The translations under genes and the position numbers were made by a program. This document shows positions 42,605 through 57,244 of a stretch of DNA of 64,000 bases, piece by piece. Source of the DNA: Rhynchonema sp. JSB1_4 (Eukaryota; Nematoda; Chromadorea; Monhysterida; Xyalidae); assembly GCA_030248065.1 (NCBI GenBank), contig JASAMV010006009.1:1-64000 (forward strand), given 5' to 3'. Every line of letters starts with the position of its first letter. The first letter of the stretch is position 1. Under the pieces are notes generated by a model. The model made no database searches and was not told the DNA's origin. It saw only the letters and a list, made by a program, of their open reading frames with translations.

Positions 42605-43783
42605 ATGGCCACCGAAACTCGCTCGCTGCCACCCGATTATCAGAACGAGTTTCAGATCCCGATCAACCTGGCCTACTACACAGCACCGTACCCGAGAGCT
42701 GGTCCAGGGGTGTATGTGCCTCCTCCAGCCCCAGCCCCACCCCGTTACTATCGCGAACATTACCGACCCCATTATCGAAGGTACAAACGTGCACGGACAG
42801 CCCCAGCCAGACTGATCAGGGCTGCGCCAGGGGTTTACTACAGGGTCGAGGGGCATCATGACCTCGGGCGTGCTCCGTCCGTGTTGGATTTCGGTACGTG
42901 CATTTGTTTGAGAAACAAAATGGATCGGCACAACGATAATTCCAGTGTTCTGTTCAGGCCCGGGCCAGCGATACAATACCTGCTTGTAGATGTCCAAGCC
43001 AAGAGCCATGTTTCAGATTTTTATTTACATACTTTCAGCCCCAGGCATGTGCTCCATTCCAGTCGTCCAGCCCAACATGAATAACTTTGCGCCACAACTT
43101 TCAGGTGACGGCCGATACCAATATCAATACAACGATCGTCTTCGGTCGCAAAGTGGTCCAATGAAATACCCCCGTCCCGTCTACCAGAAGCGCACTGGAG
43201 GGCAGTTCGCTTACCGTCGACGCTACTCCTACCCTCCCGTGTTTGACGAGCCCCCGGGCGTGCCCGTCAACCTTGTGCCTCCTGCCGAGCCCAGGGTTTA
43301 CGGTCCTCCACCTCCTGAATCCTTCTATGGCACCAGCCCACGTTATCCAGCTCCACCACCGCCGGAGCCATCGGGGTACAGGCGATACCCGAGAGGTGAG
43401 TTCAAGAGCGTAAAAGGACATTACCCGCTCTTGATAGATTTCGTATTGATGTGTGAAAGATTGCCATGCTTGATACGCACCTCTTCTACTTTTGCCGGAG
43501 GCTTCATTCCATCCATCGAGCAATAGGCCTGAGTACTGCAGTTTAGATCAGGTACCAATATAAAAACACATGGTACATACCTCTGGCCATTTCAGCCGAA
43601 TTCTACGCCCCTCCAAGTGTTGCAACGGGCTACGCCCCCTCCACGCGATTCCGTTCCGCAGGTGTCTATCCCCTTGGTGTCTACCCTGCAACCGACCTAA
43701 AAAGGGAACGGGCATATTACATTGACAGCAGATATCCAACGCTGTGGCGCTATGCGATCAAGATTGCTCAACTGGTTCGCTGA
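42605..43783 (+). CDS. Tyr/Pro/Arg-rich protein, unrecognised
   Basis: Three exons join in phase 1: 42605-42893, 43039-43395, 43596-43783 (277 aa). It starts MATETRSLPPDYQNEF. Motifs include YVPPPAPAPPRYYREHYR, YRRYKRARTAPAR, RRRYSYPPVFDEPPG, PPPPEPSGYRRYPR and AEFYAPPSVATGYAP. The C-terminus is LWRYAIKIAQLVR. No signal peptide, transmembrane helix or named domain was found. The Y/P/R pattern suggests a disordered, perhaps structural or RNA-associated protein, but this is a guess from composition only. Exon 2 could start later (43109) in the same frame. Confidence 0.65.
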
Positions 43784-44083
43784 TTTGGACATTTTTGTTG
43801 GTATGCATTGTCAACGCGAAACCCTGATTTCGGGGCACACAAGCACAAGAACTGAAGAGTTAGCTGGCATGACACGTCCATTTTCCCACTGATGGACTGG
43901 AGCAGGACATCGCTCACGTTCTTTGAAAACTGATACCGTTTCCACCTTTTTTAACTTAGGTAGATATACCGATGTACTACATATGTATGTATATGTATGT
44001 ACATAGTCCCGTCCCAGCGACTGGCACGTAAATGATCAATCACCTGTTATATTTTTTCTCAGAACCCCTCACGCCTTTTTGTG

Positions 44084-44811
44084 ATGTTTCAGTTGCTCGG
44101 TCTGGCCGTCATTCTATTAATCACAGCGCCATCGTGGTCGATCGGGCTTAGTCGTTTCCTGGGTACGACCAAGTCGCAGGGCCAAATCGCTCCCCTTCTG
44201 CTCGCCATTGTCGGCCTGTTGGTGACATTTTGTCTGTTGTCGACGCTGCAGACGGCCAGACATCGACAATCATGGATAAATGCGGTGCGTTCCAGGAGAT
44301 AAAGCATATTTATTCGTGACATAGACACTTTTTGCGAAAAGTTTTAAAGCAACTTATTCTGTGTTTAAACCGAGACGACAGCGCAGCCGTAGTTTCGTCG
44401 CAAACACACGTGATCGAAGCAATTCACACAATACCATGCAATGTCGGTCTCGTGCTAATCGGCCTGAAATGATGGATCTGAAATAAAAATGTCTTGTGCA
44501 AACCAAGCGATTGTATGATTTTGTTGATCACAGGACGCGACAGCAAGTGGCCTGATGTCACTCGCCTATTTTATTGGTGCCATAATCGAGGCCTGGTATG
44601 CTGCCTGCTATCCACCGTATGGACGCGAGTTCCCGAACGCTTGTAACAGAGCGGAATGGATTGTTGCTACGGTAAGAGACATACGTGCTATTTTTGTCAC
44701 CTTCGACCATAAAATATGACAGTTCCAACCCAGATTTTGGCCTTCATCAACATGATACTATACGTTGCCGATCTATTACTTGCGATTCGGACCGGGGTAT
44801 CGGTGATGTGA
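44084..44811 (+). CDS. Four-transmembrane protein, MARVEL-like
   Basis: Three exons: 44084-44284, 44534-44671, 44734-44811 (about 138 aa). Four hydrophobic helices are readable: LLGLAVILLITAPSW, APLLLAIVGLLVTFCLL, GLMSLAYFIGAIIEAWY, and WIVATVLAFINMILYVADLLL. A Cys pair (AACYPP and NACNRAEW) lies in the loop between helices 3 and 4, as in many MARVEL/CMTM-type proteins. The start is ambiguous: ATGTTTCAG at 44084 could be the initiator or a 3' splice site (TTTCAG), in which case a 5' exon is missing. Family assignment rests on topology rather than sequence. Confidence 0.6.
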
Positions 44812-45032
44812 ATATTATTCGTCTGTTTGTCCCATTTTCTGTAACTTCGTCTGGTACAAAAATCGATTTCTATAACTGATAATTATGTTTTCTGTGTATT
44901 TGTTTCTGTCTGCAAATACTCATTTCCTATTGGTTATCTGAAATATTATACTTCTTGCAGCTGCGATCCCACTGCCACGCTATAGTCAAACTTCCAAAGT
45001 ATTTCAGCAATTTTCTTGGTGCTTCTTGCAGA

Positions 45033-45038
45033 AATAAA
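45033..45038 (+). terminator. Candidate poly(A) signal for the four-TM gene
   Basis: AATAAA lies 222 bases after the stop. A second one follows at about 45062. Confidence 0.45.
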
Positions 45039-45099
45039 GTTGAATATCGTTTACTTGATTCAATAAACTACGATAAGTTCATTCGCTGTTTTTTATTAT

Positions 45100-47008
45100 T
45101 ATTATCTTTTTTTAATTTCGAAGAACAGTCTTACAAAAAGATAACATAATAACACACAACGTAGTGCAAAGAGAATTAAAACATGATCAAAGACAAAATA
45201 TCATTGGAAATAAATTATGAACGCGATACATCGAAACCAAATTTACGAAATAGTCCATGTTCTCGAGTGTGACTCGTAAATCCGGTTCAATTAGCTGAAC
45301 ATAAACAGTCGAGAAAGACTGAACAAAAGAGTACATACCATATATACTTAGCTGAATATTTTTCACAATGTGTATATATTGAATCACTCATTCGAAGTGC
45401 ATCTTTATAAGAACAAACACGAACTTCATTTTTTAATATGAATAATTGAACATATTTTCACAAAAAATGGCAACGATTTCGGGTGGTATGAATAACAGTA
45501 AAAAATGAACGGTACACAAATTCTGCAAAGAGCAAGAAAAATTTCTTTTACACGCAACGGGTTTTTCTACGGTAACAAAATACTGCAAATCCATACAGTT
45601 GTGCTTGCAAGCAGTGAGCATTTTGTATAATGTTGTGGTGGATAAGATGAACACGACACTAGAACAATAAATATGCATAAACACAAATAACGTGAACAAC
45701 AATAAAAACATGGACGGCATAGCTGAACACAGACGAATCTCGGGACTGGGGTTACGCGCGCGAGCCTGCTGCGGTCATCATCAGACACAATCTTAGTGTG
45801 CGTCTTTTAACACATTCAATTTGGTTTTTTGACAAGATGTTCAAACTTCAGTGCACGGATTATAACGGAATGGCGCAAACAGTGATTACATTACGTACGC
45901 GTTGCTCTTAAAATAAAACGAAAGAAGCATAACTGTTAATATCGGAGTAAGAACTTTGGTTTCCTAAAACCCACTGTTGTCGTTTTCACCTCTAAACAAC
46001 TATATGACGTCAAACTGCAGCTATAGAAAGACACAGATAAAAACACACGAAATAACAATAACAGAGAAAGCTGCTCTAAAAATAACAGCAGAATTACAAA
46101 ATACAATTACTGATAATGCTAAATTTCGAAACTCGAAGCTTTGGATTTGACTGGAACGACGTGATGTCGTGGGAACAAATAGTGACAACGGGAGTAACAC
46201 AGTTTCCTGGCTGGCTGATGTTTCGAGACAAGATAAGGAACACGTTTCATAGAACAAGCACTTACGGAAACAAACAAAAAATTGAAAACAAAATTAAAGT
46301 TCAAAAACATGTTGTGGTTTACGCATAAATGCAACCGGATTGGACAAAACCAGTATATGGTAAAGATTCGCTTTTTTGTTACTACAGATGCATGAGCGCT
46401 TTTTCGACGCACGAAACAAGTTCACTCACATGTATGTATAGCATAAAAATGGTTGCAAATCACCTTGAATCAGAATGTTGTACATGTCTATCCCGTTGTA
46501 AATTACACCTGTGCTGGTGCTGAATATGTGCCAAATTTACCAAAACCAAGCCACTCACCATAAACCGCTGTTAATGCCGTAAAAAAAGAAGTGTGACTTT
46601 TGAACCACAGTTAAACCGCCACAGTTTGAAGAAGATCCATGCAGTAAGTTAAGATAATATAGCCCGAGCCGCGTTCCAGAATAAATCGTATTTGAACCAA
46701 ACAATAACGCTAATTTTGTGAATGTCACTATATTACTAAAAGTCCAAGATTGGAGCTCCTCCTCGTATACCAAATACGATATAGCGCCTGCACCAGAAGT
46801 AACCGGACCAGAGACACCCTCGGAGCAGCACCGCCACAACCCGACCAGAACAGACCGCACCGCAACCCCAAGTCCCAAGCCGTTAGGCCACCAATAAATG
46901 AATGTGGTAATAGTCCGCCGCGAAGCGAAAATTATTGTAGAAAAATTGATTATAACAGACACCAACTGAACAACAGAGACACGGGCTAAAAGTAGAAGTT
47001 TACAAATG

Positions 47009-47039
<31 letters not shown>

Positions 47040-48254
47040 CCGATAAAGAATGAATATATCTGTGAAATATCATAGTTAGTGAATAATATGCTCTGTTTAG
47101 TGTTCTACATATAGCCCTGGAGACTGACACCAGTTACATAGCTTGAAAAACCCACGGCGTAAAATGACAGGTAAGCCTGATTCGCAAAACATTATAGGTT
47201 CTGAAAGCACCCGATTTCTGTCGTTTAGCGAATTCGACTGTCAAACACCAAGCCCCAATTCAGCCCTTATGCAACAAACCATCACCAGCCCTATACACAT
47301 TGAAGGCACATTTTGCTCGCCAGTGCTAGTGCAGCGTGGGAAAAGCACAACCACTTGTGTGAGTGTAGGAAACCACACTGTGCGGTTTTCATACTGATAT
47401 TCATAAGAAAAACCTATTTTTGTGGTTCACAACAAAATTAAAATGAACAGAATCTATAAATCATACAATACCACCCACTGACGAGAGGCACGCTGGGTGA
47501 ACTCGTGAACTGAATAAAGTCGCACTCTAGCTAAACAAAACATGAAGAAGAAGAGCATTCAGCAGCGCGTGTGCGGTCGTTTTGCCACTAGACTTTTGAT
47601 ATAGAAGGTCTACATTAATAACAATGTTAAAACAAAGAAAACTTCTGGAGACACGATTTGATTTCAGATAACAAATCATAACGACAAAATCTCACCGCAG
47701 TTTCAACCACAAAGGACGGTTCGAAAAATCCTTGTTTACATCGCTGAGTGTCCATGATAAAACAACTATGTACAAGAATGTTTTTCGAAACGTCCAAAGC
47801 GCGACGCGAAAGCAGAAAAGCATTTGGCATGAAAAATTTAGTAAACAAAAGCACAAAAAATAAACAAAAAACTGGAACGGAATTCATGTTGACGCGTTTG
47901 GTCCGAAAACAACGCTGAGCAAGAAATATCAATTATGGGTACAGGAGTACAGTACACAGAGAAACGTTCAGATAAAAAGCACATAACCGAGTGCCAAATT
48001 TCAGAAACATTATACAGAGACTTACATATGTCAGAGAATCGCGGTACCTAATGGTCGGTAGAACAGGCTGCCTTGGATTATCGATCGAGCAGCGGTCATC
48101 GCGCGGAAAGGCAAGATTATTGTGAACCGAATGAACTCGATGAAAACGAACAAATGGACAGAGATTGCGAACAGGGGTGCAGAGAGAGGCGCTTTTACAG
48201 TCATTGTGCAGGGGACGGAGTAGCAACGTTTGCATGCGACAGTGTTCAGCTGCA
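45100..48254. other. Downstream of ESRP: presumed UTR and intergenic
   Basis: No coding exon could be supported. There is a (CA)13 microsatellite at 47009-47034. Several ORFs of 60-190 codons here are hydrophobic or repeat-derived and show no family features. The ESRP 3' UTR should start at 48254; its end was not located. Confidence 0.4.
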
Positions 48255-51200
48255 TCACAAAGTGGCGTACAGATACATTTCGATCTGTCGCTGCATGAAA
48301 ATGGAATGATTCTTGTCGGCAATGGCGCGCAGGGCGTCGTCACGTGACGTGAACGTCACCAACACGTCGCCCGTCGGTTGACCGGTGATGTTTCGCTGGA
48401 TTTGGATGCACTCGGCCGTCACCTGCAGGGAAATTAACGCATCTTTCGGCACATTATGTGGTTCTCGCATTTAGCGACACAATGCGCCGAATACCCGAAA
48501 GGGCAATCGCAATCAAACGCACGCAATCAATAGCGCAGTCAATGTCGCATCGTGTGCAATGTTTCAGTGTACGTTTGATTGCGATTGCGCTTTCGGCCCA
48601 ACGCTGAATGCACGATTTAGCTGCAGCGCAAACTCAACCTCGCCGTATCCTTGAAAGAATGCGAGCAGATCGGTAGTGCTTGCATTGAAGGCCACTTGAC
48701 GCATCAACACCAATGTCGGGCCCTGCGGCGGTGCTGCGGTCATGCTGGCTTGCTGTAACGCTGCCTGTTGCTGCAGCGCCAGTTGCTGTTGTTGCTGAAA
48801 TATGCGCTCTTTTGTGAAAAATCACACTATTTTGAGTTGTTTTCTCAGAAACCTTCACATCGGCAAATTACTAACGATGAGCTGTTGTTGCTGCGCGACG
48901 GCTGCGGCCACCTGTTGTTGCTGCTGTTGTTGTTGGTTCAATGCAGCGTAATAGACGGCATTTGTGGGTGACATGGGTGGACTGGGATACGGCCAGACAT
49001 ATGGATAGAGGACCGGCGTGCCCACTGGTGTGGACGTCGACGTGAGACTGCCGTTGGATGCCACCGATGGCAACATGGCACCGCCGTTCATCGATGTTAC
49101 TAGAATGCGCTTGGGTTACGGTAGGCGCTGGATTACTGTAGTTGCATATTGGTCAAACAACATCATACCCGGTATCATTGGTAGTCTGACTTGTCCGTTG
49201 TGCAGATGATGCGCCTGCGACGTCGTGATCAGCTGCTGCGGCGACAACATCGACTGGGGTGTGCCACTGAGGGACGCTGTGAACGTCGGTGTACCGGGAC
49301 TCGTCAGACCGGGAATGTGCTGGCCGCCAAGCAGACCGACTGCGTTCGTCACTGTGAAACGTGCTTGTTTTGAATTGGAAGAAAGGCGTTGGACACCGAA
49401 ACGTGTTTGCGACTTACTGCCTGGCGACAACGGCAGTCTTGGCAGCGCAGCAACGGTGGGAGCGTTGAAGGAGTTCGGGAACAACTGGGTGGGTGCCGTT
49501 GGCCCGGTCACAACCAGACTCATGTCGTCGGCGCTGCATTGGAACACCTGCGTGAACAAGGCAACATCATGGTCAGTGTCGGCTGCAGTGAATTTGATTT
49601 TTTGGGCACCCCGTTTTTTTTATTTTTCGGTAGTCTTCAGTAGAAATGCATCACGCTAAACGCAGAAACTGAAACGTTTTATGGTGTTCCTACTATTTTT
49701 AGCTCATCAAATTAACTTCGCCCTAATTATGAACTGAAGACGATAGGATGAAACATCAGCCGACCTCAATGTATCGTTGTTTCTTTCCGATGGACATGTA
49801 TTTATTGTGTCGATCCATGGCCGTCGCAGCGGCGTGCTGCTCATCGTCCATTTGAATGAACGCCTCACCGGACGGGTGGCCCTGCAAATTCAGGCTCTTA
49901 GTGGCTCAAAAATTGCAAATTTTATTCTTTCAAAACAAAATTGAAATTGCAATGTTCGGTACCTGACTGTTATACACCAGATGTACGCCTTGATAGACGA
50001 TGAAGCGCGTGAAATCGCCGAGAAAGTCGAGAATGTGATGAACCTGCAGCACAAACGATATTACCTACATATTTCTGTGCTTTTACAAACATATTCAGCA
50101 AATGAAGTTTCTTGTTCGCACCTGTGCTTCGTAGGGCAGCCCCCTGAGTCTGACACAGTCCTTTCGTTGTGTGCCACTGAACACCAGCTGTTGTTGTACC
50201 ATTGACGGCGTAACAAATCTGGAAATGAACTGGGTCAAAATAATAATCGTTCTGAATATGAATAATATGGGTCAATAAATAAAATAAAAACAAAGATCAA
50301 AACAATTTTTACCCGGGAATCGAACCGGTCAACGACGCCACACCATTGGTGCCGTTCTGCTCAACCTTGTGCGGCTCCATGTTCTTGTTGATTACCTGGA
50401 ATGGATTGTGGCTGTGGTTACGATGGTTGTTCGTTATTCAATACATTATCCTTTTTGCTATTGATTTCACAAGGCGATCGTCAGGCGAGCAGACCTGTTT
50501 ATTCGAATCATTACTGAAGTCAAATTGAGCCGACGTGGACGAGCTCTCGGCCGTCGACGCTTCCGACATGGCGGGGTCGGGAAATTCAACTTTCAAATTT
50601 AATGCTTGAATTTCAATTTTGAGTCACAAAAACGGAATTTTTGCATGATGCTACGTTGAACAACAGATGCAGTTTGTGTGGGTTTGCTGTACTGGGCTTG
50701 ATAAGACAATCAATAAATACACAGATAAGAGTAGAGCCAACATGCACGTTATCAACAACGATTTTTACAATGTACCCGCTGTTTTGTCTTGTAAGACAGT
50801 GCCAAGGCGTGTAGCTTCAAATTTATGAGGATGAGGAAAACACGGCGCGAAGAACAACACATCAAAACAACAAAATATGACGGACTGACGGTGACATTGT
50901 GCATTCAGTATGTGGAACGCGAAGCCCCACTGTGCTTGCTTCTTGTAACGTACCCAGCCAGGATTTGACTCATTTAGCATCGCGGCATGACAGTAATCCG
51001 TGAGATTAGAAACCAATAGCGCATGGCTAGCGCAATAGCATAGGGACCAGGCATGGCTAATGCAGCGCAGTAAATCCTGGGATCAAGCATCGCAATGCAC
51101 GTGTGATTTCTGAACCTCACAAGCCGCAATTCGGAAAGAACGAAGTCAATAAATGTAGCGCAGGGGGCTTCAGAAAAACACACCTATACGTGAAAACTCA

Positions 51201-54200
51201 AACCTCTTCGTGTTTTTAAAGACGACGTGCCATGACAATACAAATAGCGCTCAATCTTCGTTGAGCTATAATCAGTTTTCTAATATGCACACACCGATCG
51301 CAATCTGTCGCTGGTGTGGTCGTTTAAAGGGGGACGTAAACCGAGTGGACCTATCGCTAAACTGGTTGTTGAGTACAACTGAGAAGCTCCAAATAGTTCA
51401 ATTTTTACTCAATTTCGGGACCCAACACCTATGTGCATTGTGTGCGCCGGAGTTTACACACAAAACGACGCCGACTGTGGGTTCAGCAACGCAAATTATT
51501 GTGGCATTTTTTGAGTGCGCCGGCAAAGTTTTTGAAACAGCGTGACGCTTGTTCGCTCGCAAAGTGGTGAGAGTGGTGCATATGCTGGCGGTTTACAGCT
51601 GGCTGCGCAACCATATAACAAGTAAGGAGAATACCAAATGAGGAACAGCTTGAATTTTCAAGGAACGTTTTAGTTTCAGTCGACAAAAAAGCCTAATGAT
51701 CGAGCACTGGGCGAACGAAAGCAAAATTTTGCTGGCACAACCGTTATTTTCTACACCGAATAAGGAAGAGCTGCGTGTTGGAGCCACACATCATTATAAA
51801 GGTGCATTGGTCTTCCGTTATAACGAGCGTGGGTACACACAAAAAAGGACATGGGATCTGAGACAACAAACTTGCCGTTAGCCGATTCGGGCGTCAATGT
51901 TTTATCACCAGAGCGACAAAATGGTTGCCCTTGTTCAAAAGTTGAGCCGTTTCAACGCGGCTGGTGCGTGCCAACATGGGAGACCAACCTGAACATTCCA
52001 CGTTAGCCCCATACTCAAGGTAATAGCATGCTGCTCGAAGAATAAAGCGATCAGAGAGGCGATCTGAGCAACGTGGATGTTATGTACATACATATAGTCC
52101 GTCCATCAGCTCATGGCACTTTTGTTGGGGAGGTTCAGGTTCCGTTGTGAAAAATTGTTCCTCCGCAAGGCAATGTCAGCGAAAACGGCGCACAAAAATA
52201 AAAAAACGGGTTCTCTTTCTTTTCTTTTTCGTAAGCCAACCGGAACCGGAAAAGCACTGGATCCTGTCAAGCTTTTCAGCTGAAAAAAGTGTCGTGAGCA
52301 GATGGATGAACTATACGTAAAGTCTAAACGTGTGCGTCGTCTGCCGAAGCAAAAAATATAACCCAAATGTAGGGTTCTGGTGTGGAAATCCAAGTTTGAC
52401 AAAATTTTCACACGACAAGGGACTTTGCACGTGTGTTGCACCCAAACAGCACCAGCGGTACACCACACTTCCTATAACAACATGGTAACATAATCCACCT
52501 AGTGCAGAAAAGCGGGTGGGTTGTTTTGGCTAAGTGGCTAAACCTAACAGACACCCGCTCTCACTTTAAAGAGTTCCTACTTGCCTAGTCCTGCTCAACT
52601 GTAATTCTATTCACAACAAACATTGTTGTCTCTCGACTTGACCCAGGGTTGGGCAAAAAAATTTTTCAAAAGCTTTTAAAATTTTTCTTGGGGAACAAAA
52701 TGCTCCAAAACATCCAAAATGGCCTTTTTGGGGGTTATTTTTTGTCATTTTTCTGAAGGGTCGAAAAATTTTCTTTGCCAAATCACTTCTGTTCTGACTC
52801 TGAGGCGTGTATTTGGTATCTACGATACCACTAATGATGTTATTATACTTTCCCCTGATGCACGGGACACAGTATGCATGCACCTACGTGGGGCACTTCG
52901 AAGTCACACTTCATCGGGGAGCTCGTAGTCGGTCAGATAGACTGATTTAGCGACCCTTCAAGTGCTTAACAAAATTGACTTGTCAATTAAGGTTGCGTTT
53001 TCTGGCCAAATTTGGTCAAATTTCACCCAATCTGAGACTTTTTATAAAAAATTTTTTCCAACCCTGCTTGCGCCTCTTGCGGCTCGTTCATTTTATGGGG
53101 CACGCTGCTTCTCAACAGCAACAACTTTAGCTCATTTTGAGTCCTACGTATTGTAGGTACATTAACTTTGTGGTTGAGTATCTGCGACCTGGGACAAGAA
53201 GACAGGCAAGCTGTAAAAGATTTACCAGTCCGATGTGGTGTTTCAAACGTAACCGAAGCCTCGATGCTAAAAGTTGACGGGACACCGAGCATGGAGACAA
53301 AATTGTTATCATTTAAAACCAACGTGGATGCGGTGGGGTAGTTAACGATAAAACTCGGTGGTCGGTAGCCTTTTAACCAATATTCAAAAAGCCTGAATCT
53401 CCCGTTGAACAATAGTAGAACTGAGCCGCAGTATGCATTAGAATATCGGTGCACAATGTTTGAGCTTTATAGTGAGTCTTAAAAATCGTCCTGTTTACGA
53501 TGACTGACCGTGAACCTCATAACCGTCAAGCAGGAATGCTTAACCCCAGAAGCAAGCTCTCAATGGAATATACTTACATAAGTCACAGACTAAGGCTCAA
53601 AGTTGTAAAAGATTTTCACGGAAAACTTCACCCTTGTGAGACGGGTTCTCAAAAGACCGGCAGCGAAACGTTAATTCACTATTAGGTCAAAAGAACCATA
53701 AATTTTTACGTCATTGACATAATCGTGGTTACACAATGACGCTCGGTCATAAAGATTTTAGACCATCGGACAAAAGAAAGAATGACAAATTTCGGGCTTA
53801 ATTGCTGAAACAGTTGCCGCGTATTAAAACTGAAGTTGGTCAAATACAATTCTGGTCACAACTCCAATCGCCGCAACGAGACAATTATATTGTTTCCAAT
53901 AAGTCAATTGAAAATTTAGCTTCTGCGCACATTCCAAATGGAAGCACTGGTTCTTCTTTATTATATTTGGAAAAACAATCATAAAATTGAATATATGAGC
54001 TCAGCAGTTGCAACATAAACTCGGCGTTGGTTCCTAAAATTGCGTCCGGGAGTTGCAACCGCACGCAAAGTAGGCAGATGCTTCTATGTTTTGACGTCTG
54101 AGCCACACAACTCCAAAATCTTTGGCTTCATTCGAAACACGCGCATAGCGCCTGACCGAGGGTGTCTCTTACAAACTGCTTAGACGACACGGCACATGCC

Positions 54201-57187
54201 CTAAAATGCCCATCGTATACATTTTAGAGGCATTGGTCTAGTGTTGGGTGTTAGTTAATCATTTGGTTGGGCTGATGTAGCAGCGAGACGAGCCCAAATC
54301 GAAATTTAAGCCAACCGCCGGCGTCTTAGATGCTCAATTGGGCATATGCTGATTGAGACCCCAACCCTTTTAAGCAATTAGATTAGACCATCCCGCTCGG
54401 ACATGCTGCTATAATAAATGGCTCCCAGAAGTGCGTGCCCAAAACTATTAGACGGACGGAGGGGACACCACTTTGTACAAACGCTGGTGTTGTTTGGGGG
54501 CATGACGCATTTGTTACAATGCACTCAAAAGGCTGTTTTTTGAAGAAAAGCTGTGATGACATGTGCACCTACTGTACCTACATGTGTTCAGAACCGCTCT
54601 GAATTTCAATTATTGCTCAATTCAAGTGTTACTGTTTTGGCACATACAGTATAGGCAGACGCTAGACGATGGCAGCTGTTATAGTCCACAATAGTTGTTC
54701 CAAATTTATCCGCACAGAGAAAAACATAAACAGTAATGATGACAAGCTTATTGGTCGCACAATGACTATATGAGAACCCACCCAAAAAGTTTTCCTGAAT
54801 TGACAAGCCGGAAAATAACATGGCGCCACGCGACAACCTGCTCATCACGCCCAAACATGTAGTAAACGGAATATTTTATTATTTTCAATTGAAAATGTTT
54901 TGACATGACATATACAGTAAATTCAAATGGCGCAATGGTTTAGAGTGAGCCTGAAAATCAAGGTGGCCTTTGTTGAACTCTCGTGTGGTAATTGTGCGAC
55001 AATCAGCTATGTACCTAATGCTGTGCAGGTGTTTGCAAAGCTACACTGAAAATGTGAAGATTATAATATTGGTATATGCTATAATTTACATTGATTTGCT
55101 TTTTTGTCAAGAAACGAGGAATCACACAGAACACCCATGCCTTTCCATCGCAAAAAAAACCAGAAAGATTAAAATATAAATCAACTTGTTCCGAAGCTCA
55201 TTTTTGCTTACGAAAAAAAGGTTTGTCAAAGTCATCAAACGAAAAAGAGGGATGGATAGATAAGGGCTTCACAGAGCTGAACTTTGGATCTGAAAAAATA
55301 GACAGGAACGAAGGCCACCCTCACACAAGGTGTAGAATAGAAACAATGAAATCGAAGTTATAGAGTACAAAAAGGATGAGTTGCCTTTGAGCTTTACAGT
55401 ATCCAACAAGTTTATTAAGTCGTTGTGCGCCTACAATAACTAGAGGAACAGCAGCGAGCGATGGTAATGAAAGCACACATGTGATGCACAGTGAATTTAT
55501 TAGCTTTTCCCTGTCACATGCTAAGTCTAATCTTTGTGTTGTCCACACATGTCGTGAGTGGTGTCTGGCCCATTTCAAGCGGATAAAATCGATAATGCGC
55601 TTAATTACAATGTGCCTTGACACTCAAAGGATCAGATGGTATTCGTAAATCAATGGGTATGTCCAGAATTATTCAATGTGCATAGCCCTGGTGGTTCCAT
55701 AGTTTAGTTCCTACACGTGTACGGGGCATGGTGTGCACAAAATGACAGTGTACCTATGACACTCAATGTGCATAATATTATGAAGCTGGGTAGCTGAATA
55801 CCCATCTGGATAAAACCGGGTATACCTATGGATAGAGAGTATCACCAGCACAGCTACATACATATGTATGTACCATATGCATATAACCATCTCTACATGA
55901 ATGTGTATGTTTTGCGCATTACTGGCTAATATCTATGCTCTGAAGCTGGTTGGACGGCTGATGCTACTTGCACACATTGAGCACCGCAGTGGCTTACTTG
56001 GGGCTTGATGGAAAGTCGGACAACATAGATGCATAGATGTCGAGCATGGGCGTCATACCTCGGCTTCGGCTTGTGTATTCGGCAGCTCGAGTATTCTAGA
56101 AGTTGCCACAGAGTTGCCCGAATCTACCCACTACACCCTGTATCAGTTATGCACAATACTTGAACATGTGCCATGTATATGTACGAAGCGCGTGCATTAG
56201 TGCAATCAGTTGTCGATGACAACACCAGCAGTACGCACCTACACCACCTAATATTCATGAGCCAACGGTGTGCACCGGTCGGGCGCCCCATCCGATCGAA
56301 ACTACCGGAACCCTGATCACACAAGGACACGAGCTACATCTACCGTAACCCGCTGGTGCACGTTGGACCAAATGACATTGAACCATGACACAGAGCCAGA
56401 GTGTGCAAAAGACAGTATCACACATCACATAAATACTGTATGTAACATTGTAAGCCGCTCTGAGCGTCAAACCTCGGCTCAGCACGATGCTTTGAAACTC
56501 ATGTAACCGGCGAGCGTCTGGTTGCGAGCCAGTGTTATATGAAAACACACTCACTTATGAGATTATGGTCACTGCTCGGCGGCTTATAGGACATCATCTG
56601 GGCCTTAATAACGTGCAAACATGCAAAGCTGGTGCACCAAGTCCTCAAACAAGGCTCAAATGGTTAAAGTCCGCAGTGAGCATTCATACAGTATGTACCA
56701 CGTGAGGGGCGAAGACAGGTTCATACCGGTTCACCGACCCAAAACTGGCTTTGTAAAATTCTCATTTTCTCAGAAACTTCGAGTGCCTCAATGGCTGCGA
56801 TCTTAAATTATGTCGACACAAAGTCAATGCTGACTTTAGTATGGGTCTTGTCTGATGCGTTGCCTGGTTGATAAAAACGAGACAAAACTTCCTGCGCTTT
56901 GTGCCACCGCAAGGTTCTGCACGCAAGCTACTCACATCCAGCAAGCTCTTTTCCAAGAAGTAAATGATGCAAAACAGACAGGGGATAAAAAGAAATTCGT
57001 ATGCAAAGGACTATGGGTGGCACAAAATAAGTTCATTACAAGAAAACTGTGGACGGATACTGTATTATGCGCATTTATTTCCCGCAGTGCTTGTTGATCC
57101 CCGACTGTTTTCAACTTTCTACGTGAAAGCAGCCGCATCGCATAACCCAAATTGGCGAGCTTTCGCACAGTGAGTGCTGTTGTGACT

Positions 57188-57244
<57 letters not shown>

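Noticed and set aside
46555..47130. 191-codon minus-strand ORF with hydrophobic runs
   Set aside because: Part of it is the translated (CA)n microsatellite and the rest lacks family features.
50311..50330. tRNA-like B-box (GGTTCGATTCC on the minus strand)
   Set aside because: It lies inside an ESRP coding exon, with no matching A-box, acceptor stem or cloverleaf upstream.
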